Shown here one piece after another: positions 43,527 to 52,326 of a stretch of 64,000 nt of DNA; the first letter of the stretch is position 1; each line of letters starts with the position of its first letter. Under the pieces are notes generated by a model. It saw only the letters and a program-made list of their open reading frames with translations. It searched no databases and was not told the DNA's origin. Source of the stretch: JADJPO01 sp046330955. Its GTDB lineage: Bacteria > Actinomycetota > Actinomycetes > Actinomycetales > Kineosporiaceae. The stretch lies in assembly GCA_046330955.1 (NCBI GenBank), contig JAXLRT010000006.1, forward strand, positions 62,001 through 126,000, in the 5' to 3' direction. The position numbers and the translations under genes are program-made.

Positions 43527-44984
43527 TCAGCTGGGCACCGCCGGCTTGCCCGCCGAGTACACCCAGGTGCGGAAGAAGGCGGTCAGATCGCGGCCACTGA
43601 CCTGTTCGGCGAGGGTGACCAGATCGGCGGTGGTCACCGAACCACCCGCGTTCTGCGTGGTCCAGCGGCGCAGCAGGGTGAAGAAGGCCGCGTCGCCGAT
43701 GGTGCGGCGCAGGGCGTGCAGCGTGGCGGCGCCCCGGTCGTAGACCGGGTCGACGAACAGGTGCAGCGGCCCGGGGTCGGCGATCACGGTGGTCCAGAAC
43801 TCGTCGTCCGCGGGGATCGCCATCACCTCGGCGAACGCGGCGTCCGCCGTCTTCTGGCCACGATGCTCGCTCCACAGCCACTGGGCATAGCTGGCGAAGC
43901 CCTCGTTCAGCCAGATGTGTTGCCAGGCAGCCGGTCCCACGCTGTCGCCGACCCACTGGTGAGCCAGCTCGTGGGCCACCGTGTTCTCCCGGGCGACCCG
44001 CGAGTAGACCGGGCGGGTCTGGGTCTCGAGCGCGTACCCGACGCTGTCGTCGTCCACGATCGCGCCGAACGCCTCGAACGGGTAGCGGCCGAAGATGCCC
44101 TCGAAGAACGTGATCATCTGGGGCTGCAGTGCCAGGGACGCGGTCGTGGTCGCCAGGTTCGCGGCGGTGAGGTCGGCGTCGACGGCGTTGATGATCGGCA
44201 GGTTGTGCGGGCCGCGCGTGGTGGTGATCCGGAAGTTGCCGACCGAGGCGGTGGCCAGGTACGGCGACAGCGGATCGCGCGCCGACCACGACCAGGTGGT
44301 CCAGCCCCCCACGGTGCGGGCCGGGCGCGCCTGACGGCCGTTGCCGACGGCCACGGTGCCGGACGGCACGGTGACCGACACGTCGAGCGTCGCCTTGTCG
44401 GCCGCGATGTCGTTCACCGGGAACCAGGTGGAGGACCCGTCCGGTTCGCTGACCACCATCGCGCCGTCCGCGAAGGAGTACCAGCCGTAGGGAGCGTCCT
44501 CGATGTCGGTCGGCGTGCCCGCCGTCCCGCCGTAGACCACCGTCACCGTCGCGGTGCGTCCCCGGGCGAGGGGCGTAGCGGGGGTGATCACCAGTTCCCG
44601 CCCCGCCTGGGTGAACCTGGCGGCGCGGCCGTCGATGCTCACCCGGCTCGCGGTCAGGCCCCGCAGATCGAGGCTGAACGAGCGCAGCGCCAGCGTGGTG
44701 CGCAGCCGGACGGCGGCCGTGGCGGCGAACCGGCGATCGGCCGGGGTGTAGCGGATGTCCACGTCGTAGTGCTGCACGTCGTAGCCGCCGTTGCCGGCCT
44801 CCGGGAAGTACGGGTCGCCGCCGCCGTGGCTGCCGTCGACCGGCGTGCTCCCGGCCGGAGTGCTGCCGGCGGATGCACTGGCCGAGGTGCCGGACGACGC
44901 CGTGGCCGGCGATCCCGCGGCCGCCGTCAGCGCGGTCGCGCCGGCCAGTAGCAGGACGATGATGCGGCGGGTCGATGCAGTCAT
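43527..44984 (-). CDS. Secreted M1-family aminopeptidase
   Basis: This 485-residue protein has a signal peptide (ASTRRIIVLLLAGATALTAAAG) and a Ser/Ala/Thr linker to about 55. The M1 fold follows: PNxxD-like beta domain with DIRYTPADRRFAATAAVRLR, then zinc motif VAHELAHQWVGDSVG near 345 and the third ligand in LNEGFASYAQWLW near 367. The usual GAMEN exopeptidase loop is not obvious; VGYALETQTRPVYS takes its place, as in shorter M1 members. ATG 44984 is chosen for GAGGGG upstream; the open frame reaches 45089. The tail lacks the long ERAP-type C-terminal helix domain. Confidence 0.9.
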   Translation of the reverse strand: MTASTRRIIVLLLAGATALTAAAGSPATASSGTSASASAGSTPAGSTPVDGSHGGGDPYFPEAGNGGYDVQHYDVDIRYTPADRRFAATAAVRLRTTLALRSFSLDLRGLTASRVSIDGRAARFTQAGRELVITPATPLARGRTATVTVVYGGTAGTPTDIEDAPYGWYSFADGAMVVSEPDGSSTWFPVNDIAADKATLDVSVTVPSGTVAVGNGRQARPARTVGGWTTWSWSARDPLSPYLATASVGNFRITTTRGPHNLPIINAVDADLTAANLATTTASLALQPQMITFFEGIFGRYPFEAFGAIVDDDSVGYALETQTRPVYSRVARENTVAHELAHQWVGDSVGPAAWQHIWLNEGFASYAQWLWSEHRGQKTADAAFAEVMAIPADDEFWTTVIADPGPLHLFVDPVYDRGAATLHALRRTIGDAAFFTLLRRWTTQNAGGSVTTADLVTLAEQVSGRDLTAFFRTWVYSAGKPAVPS

Positions 44985-45124
44985 GGCGCTCATCCCCTCA
45001 TGGGCCGTGCTGATCACCGTGACGGTATCAACGGCCGCGCGTTGCGACATCCGCACCTGCCCCGAGGCGAGATGGGCGCGAGGTGTCACCGCGGCGTCCG
45101 GTCAGCGGTAGCCTCGCCACTGCC

Positions 45125-46120
45125 ATGCAGACCGCACTCGAACCCACCGAGGCCGACGCCGCCGACGCGCCGCTGCTGACCGTCGTGCTGCCCTGCTACA
45201 ACGAGGCCGACCACGTCGTCGCCGAGCTGGAGCGCATCACCGTCGCCCTGGACGCCTCGGGCCTGACGTACGAGTTGCTCGCCATCGACGACGCCAGCAC
45301 GGACGGCACGCTGCAGGTGTTGCGCGCGAACGCCGGACGCTTCGCCCACCTGCAGGTGATCTCGTTCCGCCGCAACGGCGGGTCGGGCACGGTGCGCCGG
45401 ATCGGTACCCAGCTGGCCCGGGGCGAGATCGTGGTGTGGACCGACGCCGACATGTCCTACCCGAACGAGCAGATCCCCGAGCTGGTCCGTGAACTGCTCG
45501 ACGACCCCAGCTACGACCAGGTGGTCGGCGCCCGTACCACCGAGGAGGGCAGCCACAAGTGGCTGCGCTGGCCGGCCAAGTGGTTCATCCGCAAGGTCGC
45601 CGAGCGGCTGTCGAACCAGACCATCCCGGATCTGAACTCGGGGTTGCGGGCGTTCCGGCGGGAGGTCGCGCTGCCCTACCTGCGGTTGCTGCCGGCCGGG
45701 TTCAGCTGCGTCACCACGATCACGCTGGCCTTCCTGAGCAATCAGCACGACATCAAGTACGTGCCGATCGGGTACGCCAAGCGGGCTGGGACCTCGAAGT
45801 TCCACTTCACTCGCGACGCCTACCGCTACATCCTGCAGGTGCTGCGGATGGTCATGTACTTCGACCCGCTCAAGGTGCTGATGCCGCCGGCCCTGTGGCT
45901 GCTGTTGATCGGTGTCGTCAAAGCGACGGTCGACATGGTGCGCCACCCGTTCTACTTCCCGGCCTCGACCGTGCTGGTGGTGCTGTCGAGCCTGATCATC
46001 GGCTCGATGGCGTTGCTGGCCGACCTGGTGGTGCGCTCGCGACCCGACTCCGGCCTCGACCCCGGCGTGCAGCGTCACCTCGACCATCACGACCGCCACC
46101 CCGACCGAACGGAGGGCTGA
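45125..46120 (+). CDS. Family 2 glycosyltransferase, polyprenyl-phosphate type
   Basis: This 331-residue protein has a GT-A domain from LTVVLPCYNEADHVVAEL near 15, LAIDDASTDGTLQVL near 47 and WTDADMSYPNEQI near 100, then IPDLNSGLRAFRREVA near 165 and a YAKRAGTSKFHF acceptor motif near 220. That is the pattern of dolichol/polyprenyl-phosphate sugar synthases. Two hydrophobic segments near 265-310 anchor it in the membrane. The product, a polyprenyl-phosphate sugar, could feed a GT-C enzyme such as the one at 37151 (inference). A -10-like TAGCCT lies 10 bases before ATG 45125. The flippase-like gene follows 44 bp on. Confidence 0.9.
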   Translation: MQTALEPTEADAADAPLLTVVLPCYNEADHVVAELERITVALDASGLTYELLAIDDASTDGTLQVLRANAGRFAHLQVISFRRNGGSGTVRRIGTQLARGEIVVWTDADMSYPNEQIPELVRELLDDPSYDQVVGARTTEEGSHKWLRWPAKWFIRKVAERLSNQTIPDLNSGLRAFRREVALPYLRLLPAGFSCVTTITLAFLSNQHDIKYVPIGYAKRAGTSKFHFTRDAYRYILQVLRMVMYFDPLKVLMPPALWLLLIGVVKATVDMVRHPFYFPASTVLVVLSSLIIGSMALLADLVVRSRPDSGLDPGVQRHLDHHDRHPDRTEG

Positions 46121-46164
46121 GCCCTGCGCCCCGCATCCCTGGTGCTGCCCGGGGGGCGCGGCGG

Positions 46165-47103
46165 GTGAGCCGCCTGATGGCGCTGGCCCGCTCGCCCTGG
46201 ACGACGCGACTGCTGTTGCTCGCGGCGGCCGCCCTGGGGGCCTGGGTGCTGGTCCGCGAACGGCACGCCGCCGGGGCGGCGATCCAGCAGCTCAGCGGGC
46301 GCGACCTGCTGCTCGCCTTCGCGGCGGGTCTGGGCCTGGTGGCCTGCAGCACCATGGTCTGGCGCACGGTGCTGACCGACCTGGGGCACCGGCTGCCGGT
46401 GTCCGGCGCCGCCGAGATCTTCCTGCTCGGTCAGCTGGGCAAGTACCTGCCGGGCAGTGTCTGGCCGATGGTGATGCAGGCCGAGATCGGCCGGCGCCAC
46501 CACGTGTCCCGGCGCCGCACCGTGGCCACCTCGGTGATCACGATGTTGATCACGATCGCCGCGGGCACGGTGCTCATCGCCCTGACCTGGCCGCTGCGCC
46601 CGGATGTCGGGGGCGGCACCCGCTGGCTGGTGCTGCTCGCCGTCCCGTCGCTCACGGTGCTGCACCCGGCGGTCCTGGGGCGGGTGCTGGACGCCGGGCT
46701 GCGCGCCGTCCGGCGGGAACCCCTGGGCAGCCGGACGACGCTGCGCGGCACCCTGGTCGCCGGCGGCTGGGCGATGCTCGAGTGGGCCTGCGCCGGGGCG
46801 ATGGTGCTGGCCCTGGCGGTGCCGCTGGGGTTGCGGCCGGGCTGGCGATCGCTGGCCCTGACGGTCGGTGGCTACGCCCTGGCCTGGCTGGCCGGGCTGG
46901 TGGTGATCGTCGCCCCGGCCGGTGCCGGTGCGCGGGAGGGGGCGCTGGTCGCGCTGCTGGCCACGGTCATGCCGACCGGGGCCGGGCTGGTGGTGGCGCT
47001 GCTGGCGCGGCTCATGGTCACCTCGGCCGACCTGGTGCTGGCGGGGGTGGCGGCGCTCGCCGTCCGGCGGGCCGTCCCCGCGGCGCGGGTGCCCGACGCC
47101 TGA
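46165..47103 (+). CDS. Flippase-like membrane protein (lysylphosphatidylglycerol synthase TM region family), copy 1
   Basis: This 312-residue protein has about seven or eight membrane segments and the family motif GQLGKYLPGSVWPMVMQAE near residue 92, plus APAGAGAREGALVALLA near 250. This family (YbhN/AglD-like, the membrane domain of MprF) moves or supports movement of lipids and is often found with polyprenyl-phosphate glycosyltransferases. It follows such an enzyme directly. It is paralogous to the protein at 51360 over its full length (GQIGKYMPGSLWPVVVQAE). GTG 46165 has a G-rich stretch upstream. It converges on the DUF222 gene. Confidence 0.85.
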   Translation: MSRLMALARSPWTTRLLLLAAAALGAWVLVRERHAAGAAIQQLSGRDLLLAFAAGLGLVACSTMVWRTVLTDLGHRLPVSGAAEIFLLGQLGKYLPGSVWPMVMQAEIGRRHHVSRRRTVATSVITMLITIAAGTVLIALTWPLRPDVGGGTRWLVLLAVPSLTVLHPAVLGRVLDAGLRAVRREPLGSRTTLRGTLVAGGWAMLEWACAGAMVLALAVPLGLRPGWRSLALTVGGYALAWLAGLVVIVAPAGAGAREGALVALLATVMPTGAGLVVALLARLMVTSADLVLAGVAALAVRRAVPAARVPDA

Positions 47104-47227
47104 GGCGGGGGTGCACCCTGGCTTGGCCCGCCGGGTGGCGATGCGGACGACAGGGGTCGACGAGGTCACGGGCCAACCCTGGCGTGGTCGGCTGGCCCGG
47201 TGCACAGGGGTTCGCGATCGTGGGACG

Positions 47228-49066
47228 TCAGAACGGTGGCGGCTGAGGCCAGGCGCCGGGCAGGTCGCCTTCGGCCGCCAAGGGTGGTGGTGCGTCGGGT
47301 GGTTCGCTGACGGTGTGCCCGGACGGCGTGCGCCAGGTGATCTGTCCGGTTACCGGGTCCAGGGTCGGGGTGAACCCGGCGTGGGTCTTGAGCAGGTGGT
47401 GGAACCGGCACAGCGGTGCCAGGTTCTGCTCGCTGGTTTGGCCGCCCTTGCCGTACGCGGTGACGTGGTCGAGGTCGGCGTCGATCGCCGGCCGCCCGCA
47501 TCCGGGGTGGGAGCACCGCGGACGGGTGGCCTTGACCAGTGCCTTCACGAACGGGGACGGCGTGTAGCCCGGGTCGGTGGCGGCGCGTCCGATGGCGATC
47601 AGGGTGCCGTAGGTCGGGGAGTCGGGTCGGTCGTCGAGGACCTGGCAGCGCCAGATCGCCCGCTTGCCGTACTTGTCCAGGATCGCCGCCAGGGCCTGGG
47701 TGGGGATCGGCCCATGCCCGGCAGCCTCGACCCACCCGGACCCGGTCGATGGTGGCTTCCCCGCCCACAGTGCGGCGAGGACCTGGAACGGGATGGTGAC
47801 GTTCAACGACACCTTGGGTTCGACCCGGGTCCCCGGGCAGGCCGGTGGTGGCGTGGTGATCGCGTCGCCGCCGAGCAGGCCAGCGCCCGTCACCGGGTGG
47901 TCGGCCCGCTGCCCGGAGGTCGGGTTCTCGGCGGCCCGACCGGGTGTGTGATCGGTGTGGACACGGTCGCCTTCAGCGCTGGTGGTGGGCAGCAGCGGGG
48001 TGATGGTGTCGGGGTCGGTGATCAGGTCGAACACGATCTGCGCCATCGAGCCCGCCTGCCGCTCCCGAGCCGCCGCCCCACCACCAGCCCCACGACCAGC
48101 CTCCGGGCAGGCCGCCGCCTGGACACGGTGCAGCAACGCAGCATGCAGCTCGGCGATGCTCGTGATCGACCCCCGATACGTCAACGCCGCCCGGCCGTAG
48201 CCCTGCTGACTGACCTTCACCGAGTCCTTCTCCGCGGCGGCGTCGTCCAGGATCCGCCGGTAGGCGCCCGGATCAGCCTGCGCGATGAGGCGCTCGATCC
48301 GGTTCCGCAACCCCACGACCCCGAGCTGCTCGGCAACCGGCAGGATCATCTTCTCCACCCAGTCCCGCGCCCGACCCGCCTCGAGACGTTCGGTCTGCCG
48401 CGCGATGTCCCGCGCCCGGGTGGTGGAGATCGTGCCGTCGAGCAGCGCCTGGTAGAGCCGACCGTGGTCCTCCGGCCACGTCGCCAGCATCTCCACTCGC
48501 GCCCGCAACCCCGACGGGCTGGTCCGCGCCACCGCCGCGACCTCTTCGATCGCCGCCGTCAACGCCCGCTCCTCCGGGTCACGGACCCACTCCGGCAGCT
48601 TCGTCTCCAGGCTGAGATCCAGTTCGTGCGGGTGCCGCGCCTGGTACCGCCAGGCCAGTTCCCGGGTGAGTTGGGCTTGGGTGAGTTCGATGTGGGTGAT
48701 CGCCTGCCGGCACGCCACCGCCGCCGACACCACCTCCGCGTCACTGAGTCCCGATGGCTGCGACTGCGCCAACGTCACCGCCGCCACCGTCACCAGCGAC
48801 GGCTCGACCTGACCCGGCCTCAAGAACGTCCGACAGATCCGCCCCGCCACCGCATCCCGGTCGTCCTCGTCCTCCGGCCCACCGTCCCCGAACCAGCCCC
48901 ACACCGCATCCCGCGCCGACAGCCGCGACTCGTGGCTGGCAGCCTGTTCGCGCAGCGTGTGGTTCTCGCTCGACAGGGATTCGACCTGCGCCCGCAACGC
49001 GTCGTTCTCGACCCCGAGCCGAGCAATCTCGGCGTCGGTGTCGTGCAGCAGGTCGGCCGTGAACAT
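47228..49066 (-). CDS. DUF222 / HNH endonuclease (13E12-family) protein
   Basis: This 612-residue protein begins with a coiled-coil stretch (VENDALRAQVESLSSENHTL near 20-45) and a DUF222 domain (about 120-430). It ends in an HNH nuclease with CSHPGCGRPAID, LDHVTAYGKGGQTSEQNLAPLC and FHHLLKTH near 525-570. The Cys pairs form a zinc site and DH..N..H/HH the nuclease centre. Such genes are dispersed in actinomycete genomes, like mobile repeats. The start at 49066 is preceded at six bases by TAGAAT and then a LexA-like palindrome, so SOS control is likely. Its C-terminus is Pro-rich. Confidence 0.93.
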   Translation of the reverse strand: MFTADLLHDTDAEIARLGVENDALRAQVESLSSENHTLREQAASHESRLSARDAVWGWFGDGGPEDEDDRDAVAGRICRTFLRPGQVEPSLVTVAAVTLAQSQPSGLSDAEVVSAAVACRQAITHIELTQAQLTRELAWRYQARHPHELDLSLETKLPEWVRDPEERALTAAIEEVAAVARTSPSGLRARVEMLATWPEDHGRLYQALLDGTISTTRARDIARQTERLEAGRARDWVEKMILPVAEQLGVVGLRNRIERLIAQADPGAYRRILDDAAAEKDSVKVSQQGYGRAALTYRGSITSIAELHAALLHRVQAAACPEAGRGAGGGAAARERQAGSMAQIVFDLITDPDTITPLLPTTSAEGDRVHTDHTPGRAAENPTSGQRADHPVTGAGLLGGDAITTPPPACPGTRVEPKVSLNVTIPFQVLAALWAGKPPSTGSGWVEAAGHGPIPTQALAAILDKYGKRAIWRCQVLDDRPDSPTYGTLIAIGRAATDPGYTPSPFVKALVKATRPRCSHPGCGRPAIDADLDHVTAYGKGGQTSEQNLAPLCRFHHLLKTHAGFTPTLDPVTGQITWRTPSGHTVSEPPDAPPPLAAEGDLPGAWPQPPPF

Positions 49067-49072
49067 GCCTCG

Positions 49073-49095
49073 ATTCTACTAGAACAAACGTTCGA
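49073..49095 (-). promoter_or_regulatory. LexA-like box and -10 element of the DUF222-HNH gene
   Basis: On the minus strand TCGAACGTTTGTTCTA (49095-49080) matches the actinobacterial SOS box TCGAAC-N4-GTTCGA at all but one flanking base. One base further is TAGAAT, a -10 hexamer, six bases before the ATG at 49066. The operator would sit in the -35/-10 spacer and block transcription. The DUF222 gene at 62794 has the same layout. Confidence 0.75.
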
Positions 49096-49177
49096 ACGCG
49101 AGCCCTGAACGTGTCGCATTGCCCTGCCCCAGAACGGTTTTCACGCCACCCAACGGTGGGTGAGGCGAGCGCAGAGG

Positions 49178-49282
49178 GTGGGGGTAGGTGGGGTTGGTGC
49201 GCGCGGCTGGCTGGGTCTGGCGGGAGCGCGAGCCTGCGAGCGCGGATGGATCGCCGCGCGCACCAACCCCACCCACCCCCAC
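49178..49282. repeat. Long inverted repeat, 30-bp arms
   Basis: Arms at 49178-49207 and 49253-49282 match at 29 of 30 positions in inverted order, with G-rich (GGGGTTGGTGCGCGCGG) and C-rich strands. The 45-base centre contains further GCGCGAGCC/GCGAGCGCGG self-complementarity. It is a strong stem-loop, perhaps a terminator for neither gene, since both genes here run the other way. Confidence 0.75.
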
Positions 49283-49358
49283 CCGACCCAAGCCACAACC
49301 AAGCGAAAGACCTACCCGTCCGAGCACCAGATCGATCCGCGTCGCCGGCTGAGGCGCC

Positions 49359-51320
49359 TCAGGCCGGCGTCCGCCGCGCCAGTGCGACCAGGCCGGTGCC
49401 GTGCGTCGTGGTGAGACGCTGCAGGTAGCGGAACGGCGTGGTGGCCACCGCGACCGCCGTCCCGACCAGCGCGCTGCGGGGCTGGAAGGTGCGTCCGGTC
49501 GCGGCGGTGAGTTCGGCCTTCGACAGTTCCCGTCCGGCCGCGGTGGCCAGCTGCGCCTCGCGGGCGAGCTTGCGGGCATCGATCGGGTTGCGCACCGCCT
49601 CGAGGGCATAGCCGAGCGGCCAGCCGTAGACCTGGGTGCCGACCGGCTCGAGTCCGGCGGCGACCAGCAGGGCGTCCAGACCCGCGGGGGTGTACCGGCG
49701 GTAGTGCCCGGCGTGGGTGTCCATCGGGCCGAACCGCTGCGGCCACGCCGGCACCGAGATCAGCAGGTGCCCGCCCGGGCGCACGAAACCGGCCCAGACG
49801 GTGAGCATCTCGGCGTCGTGCTCCAGGTGTTCGAGCACCTCGAAGGCGCATACCAGGTCATACGTCGAGCCCGCCGGGACGACGTGCTGGTCGCCGCGCA
49901 GCACCGTGCCGCCGAGCGGGGCGATGCGGGCGGTGGCCACCGCGGCCGCGAGCTCGTCCGGCTCGATGCCGACGTAGTCGGACCGGGCGGCCAGCCGGGC
50001 GCCGAAACCGCCCTGGCCGCATCCCATCTCGAGCACCGTCGCGGGGCGCAGCCGGTCGAGGATCCGCCCGACCAGGTCGTAGCGCAGCCACGCCCTCGGG
50101 GCCAACGGCGGCAGCGGCGGCAACGCAGGAGTGCTCACGTCGGTCAACCTCTCACGATCCGGCGCCGCCGGGAGCGTGGACGATCCGGCCCCGGTGAGGT
50201 CGACCAGCCGGCGGTGCAACGGGGCGGCGACGGCCGAGGCGGTGAAGCTCGCGTGGGCCAGCTCGGCGCTGCGCCGGCGCAGTTCGGCCAGGCGTGCCGG
50301 GTCGCTCGCCAGGTCGCGGAGCGCTGTGGCCAGGGCCGCGGCGTCCCCGGGGGGCACGTAGCAGGCGGCGTCGCGCAGGACGGCGCGCTGCGGCTCGGTG
50401 TCCGAGGTGACGATCGCGCACCCGGCGGCCGCGCCCTGGAACACCTTGTTCGGCACCACCCGCTGCGCCTTCGGGCCGGTGCCGAAGATGCCCAGGCAGA
50501 CGTCGTGGCGGGCCGCCAGGGCGGGCAGCTCGCCGGGGTCGACCCAGTCGAGCCAGGTGACGGCGGGGTTCTCGGCGGTGGCCGCGCGGGCGGCGTCCCG
50601 GTCCTGGCCGTTCCCGACCATGCTCACGGTGATCCGTCGTGCCGCCGGATCCGCGGCCAGTAGGGCCAGCGCCTGGCCGATCACGATCGCCCCCTGCAGG
50701 GGGGTGAACAACCCGTAGAAGATCACCGAGAGATCGCCGTCCGGTGTGGGGTCCGGCGGGCGACGGGCGCCGGCGGCGAGCCACTCGGCGGGCGCCCCCA
50801 CCGGCACCACCAGTGCCTTGCCGGCCTCGGCCGGCAGCAGCTGGGCGAGCAGCCGGGCATGATCCGGGGTGTCGAGCACCACCACGTCGGCGGCGCCGAT
50901 CGCGGCCCGGTCGAGCCGGCGCAACAACGACTGCTTCACGCTGCCGGACTCGCCCCGGTCGGCCGCGGTGTCGGCGGCGAAGATCAGGTGGTCGAGCACC
51001 ACCGGGATGCGACGGAACAGCCGCCGGGCGAGCAGCACGTCGAAGTGACCCAGGTAGCCGACCAGGACGGCGTCCGGCCGCCAGGTGCGCGCCGTCCGCA
51101 GGCCGGCCACCGCCAGCCGCGTCCAGCAACGGGCCAGCCGCAGCCCGAACAGCGGCAACCGCCACGGGCGGCGCAGCAGGTCGACCCGGGCGGCCGTGTC
51201 CAGCCCCAGGGGCAGGTTCACCTCGCGCACCTGGACGCCGTGCGCGCGCAGCCCGTCGATCAGCACGCCGACCCGGGGGTGCGCCCGCGCGTCGTACGTC
51301 CCGAACGCCATCACCCGCAC
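49359..51320 (-). CDS. Fused GT-B glycosyltransferase and SAM-dependent methyltransferase
   Basis: This 653-residue single reading frame has a GT-B half (about 1-385): VMAFGTYDARAHPRVGVL, AVLVGYLGHFDVLLAR, VVPVGAPAEWL, IFYGLFTPLQGAIVIGQAL and VVPNKVFQGAAAGCAIVTSD. After a Pro/Leu-rich hinge (TPALPPLPPLAPRAW) a class I methyltransferase follows: TVLEMGCGQGGFGARLA near 426, IEPDE and LVCAFEVLEHLEHDAEML. The protein could add a sugar and methylate it or the acceptor. GTG 51320 is used; a -10-like TAGGGT lies eight bases upstream. An internal GTG near 50139 could give the methyltransferase alone, but no stop separates the two. Divergent from the flippase-like gene. Confidence 0.88.
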   Translation of the reverse strand: MRVMAFGTYDARAHPRVGVLIDGLRAHGVQVREVNLPLGLDTAARVDLLRRPWRLPLFGLRLARCWTRLAVAGLRTARTWRPDAVLVGYLGHFDVLLARRLFRRIPVVLDHLIFAADTAADRGESGSVKQSLLRRLDRAAIGAADVVVLDTPDHARLLAQLLPAEAGKALVVPVGAPAEWLAAGARRPPDPTPDGDLSVIFYGLFTPLQGAIVIGQALALLAADPAARRITVSMVGNGQDRDAARAATAENPAVTWLDWVDPGELPALAARHDVCLGIFGTGPKAQRVVPNKVFQGAAAGCAIVTSDTEPQRAVLRDAACYVPPGDAAALATALRDLASDPARLAELRRRSAELAHASFTASAVAAPLHRRLVDLTGAGSSTLPAAPDRERLTDVSTPALPPLPPLAPRAWLRYDLVGRILDRLRPATVLEMGCGQGGFGARLAARSDYVGIEPDELAAAVATARIAPLGGTVLRGDQHVVPAGSTYDLVCAFEVLEHLEHDAEMLTVWAGFVRPGGHLLISVPAWPQRFGPMDTHAGHYRRYTPAGLDALLVAAGLEPVGTQVYGWPLGYALEAVRNPIDARKLAREAQLATAAGRELSKAELTAATGRTFQPRSALVGTAVAVATTPFRYLQRLTTTHGTGLVALARRTPA

Positions 51321-51347
51321 GGACGGCGACCCTACCGGCCGGCGAGG

Positions 51348-51353
51348 TAGGTT
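51348..51353 (+). promoter_or_regulatory. Putative -10 box, leaderless start at 51360
   Basis: TAGGTT lies six bases before GTG 51360. On the other strand TAGGGT (51334-51329) lies eight bases before GTG 51320. The 39-bp gap between the two divergent genes thus seems to hold both start regions, leaving no room for separate leaders. Confidence 0.4.
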
Positions 51354-51359
51354 CGGTGG

Positions 51360-52322
51360 GTGAGCATTCAGGTGGCCGACGGGGGCGTCGCCGCGCTGGT
51401 GAAGCGCGTGCTGGCGCTCGGCCGCTCGCCGGTCGTGCGCTGGGGCTTCGGCGCGGTGGCCGTGGTGCTGGCCATCTGGGCGATCAGCAGCCGCCGCACC
51501 CAGGTGCTCGATGCCCTCGGCCGGCTCGACGCCGGCTTCGTGGTGGCGGCCGCGGTGGCCACCATCGCCAACCTCGCCCTGACCGGCATGGCCTGGCGTG
51601 CGCTGCTGACCGACCTGGGGTCGCGGCTGCCGCTGCCGGTGGCCGCCCGGGTGTTCTTCGTGGGGCAGATCGGCAAGTACATGCCGGGCAGCCTGTGGCC
51701 GGTGGTGGTGCAGGCCGAACTGGCCCGTGACCACGGCGTTCCCCGGCGCCGGACGGCGGCGGCGACGCTGGTGATGATCCTGTTGTCGGCGGCCACCGCG
51801 CTGGTCGTGGTGATCGGGGCGTTCCCGTTCGTCCCGCAGGTGGCCGAGGGGTCCTTCGCCTGGTCCCTGCTGCTCGTGGTGCCGTTGCTGGTCGTGTTGC
51901 ACCCCCGGGTGCTCGGACCGCTGCTGGACCGGCTGCTCGGCGCCATCGGCGGCGAGCCGCTCGAGCACCCGCCGTCGCTGCGGGGCACGGCCGTCGGCAT
52001 CGTCTGGGCGATCGGCTCGTGGCTGGCCGCGGGGGCGCAGGTGTGGCTGCTCGCCGGGGGGCTGGGCGCGCCGCTGACGTTGCGGACCTTCGCGTTGGCC
52101 GCCGGCGGCTACGCCCTGGCGTGGGCGGTGGGACTGATGGTGGTGATCGCCCCCGCCGGGGCGGGCGCCCGAGAACTGGCCCTGATCGCGGCCCTGGCCT
52201 CGGTGCTGGACGGCGGGGCGCTGCTGGTGCTGGTGATGATCTCGCGGGCGTTGTTCAGCGTGGCCGATCTGGTCGCCGCCGGCCTGGGGTACGGGCTGGG
52301 ACGACGCCATCGGCCGGGCTGA
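51360..52322 (+). CDS. Flippase-like membrane protein (lysylphosphatidylglycerol synthase TM region family), copy 2
   Basis: This 320-residue protein has about seven or eight membrane segments. It shares with the protein at 46165 the core GQIGKYMPGSLWPVVVQAE near residue 101, the RRRTAAATLVMIL segment, VVLHPRVLGPLLD, and APAGAGARELALIAALA. A soluble N-terminus of about 25 residues precedes the first segment. The family is linked to movement of polyprenyl or phospholipids. It is divergent from the glycosyltransferase-methyltransferase fusion and only 4 bp from the AlkA-like gene downstream. Confidence 0.87.
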   Translation: MSIQVADGGVAALVKRVLALGRSPVVRWGFGAVAVVLAIWAISSRRTQVLDALGRLDAGFVVAAAVATIANLALTGMAWRALLTDLGSRLPLPVAARVFFVGQIGKYMPGSLWPVVVQAELARDHGVPRRRTAAATLVMILLSAATALVVVIGAFPFVPQVAEGSFAWSLLLVVPLLVVLHPRVLGPLLDRLLGAIGGEPLEHPPSLRGTAVGIVWAIGSWLAAGAQVWLLAGGLGAPLTLRTFALAAGGYALAWAVGLMVVIAPAGAGARELALIAALASVLDGGALLVLVMISRALFSVADLVAAGLGYGLGRRHRPG

Positions 52323-52326
52323 TCCG

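Larger units (their letters stand above)
49067..49358. other. Intergenic region with SOS box and a long inverted repeat
   Basis: This 292-bp stretch between the DUF222 start and the fusion gene's end contains the promoter/LexA-like box at 49073-49095 and a long inverted repeat (49178-49282). I see no gene in the remainder. Confidence 0.6.
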
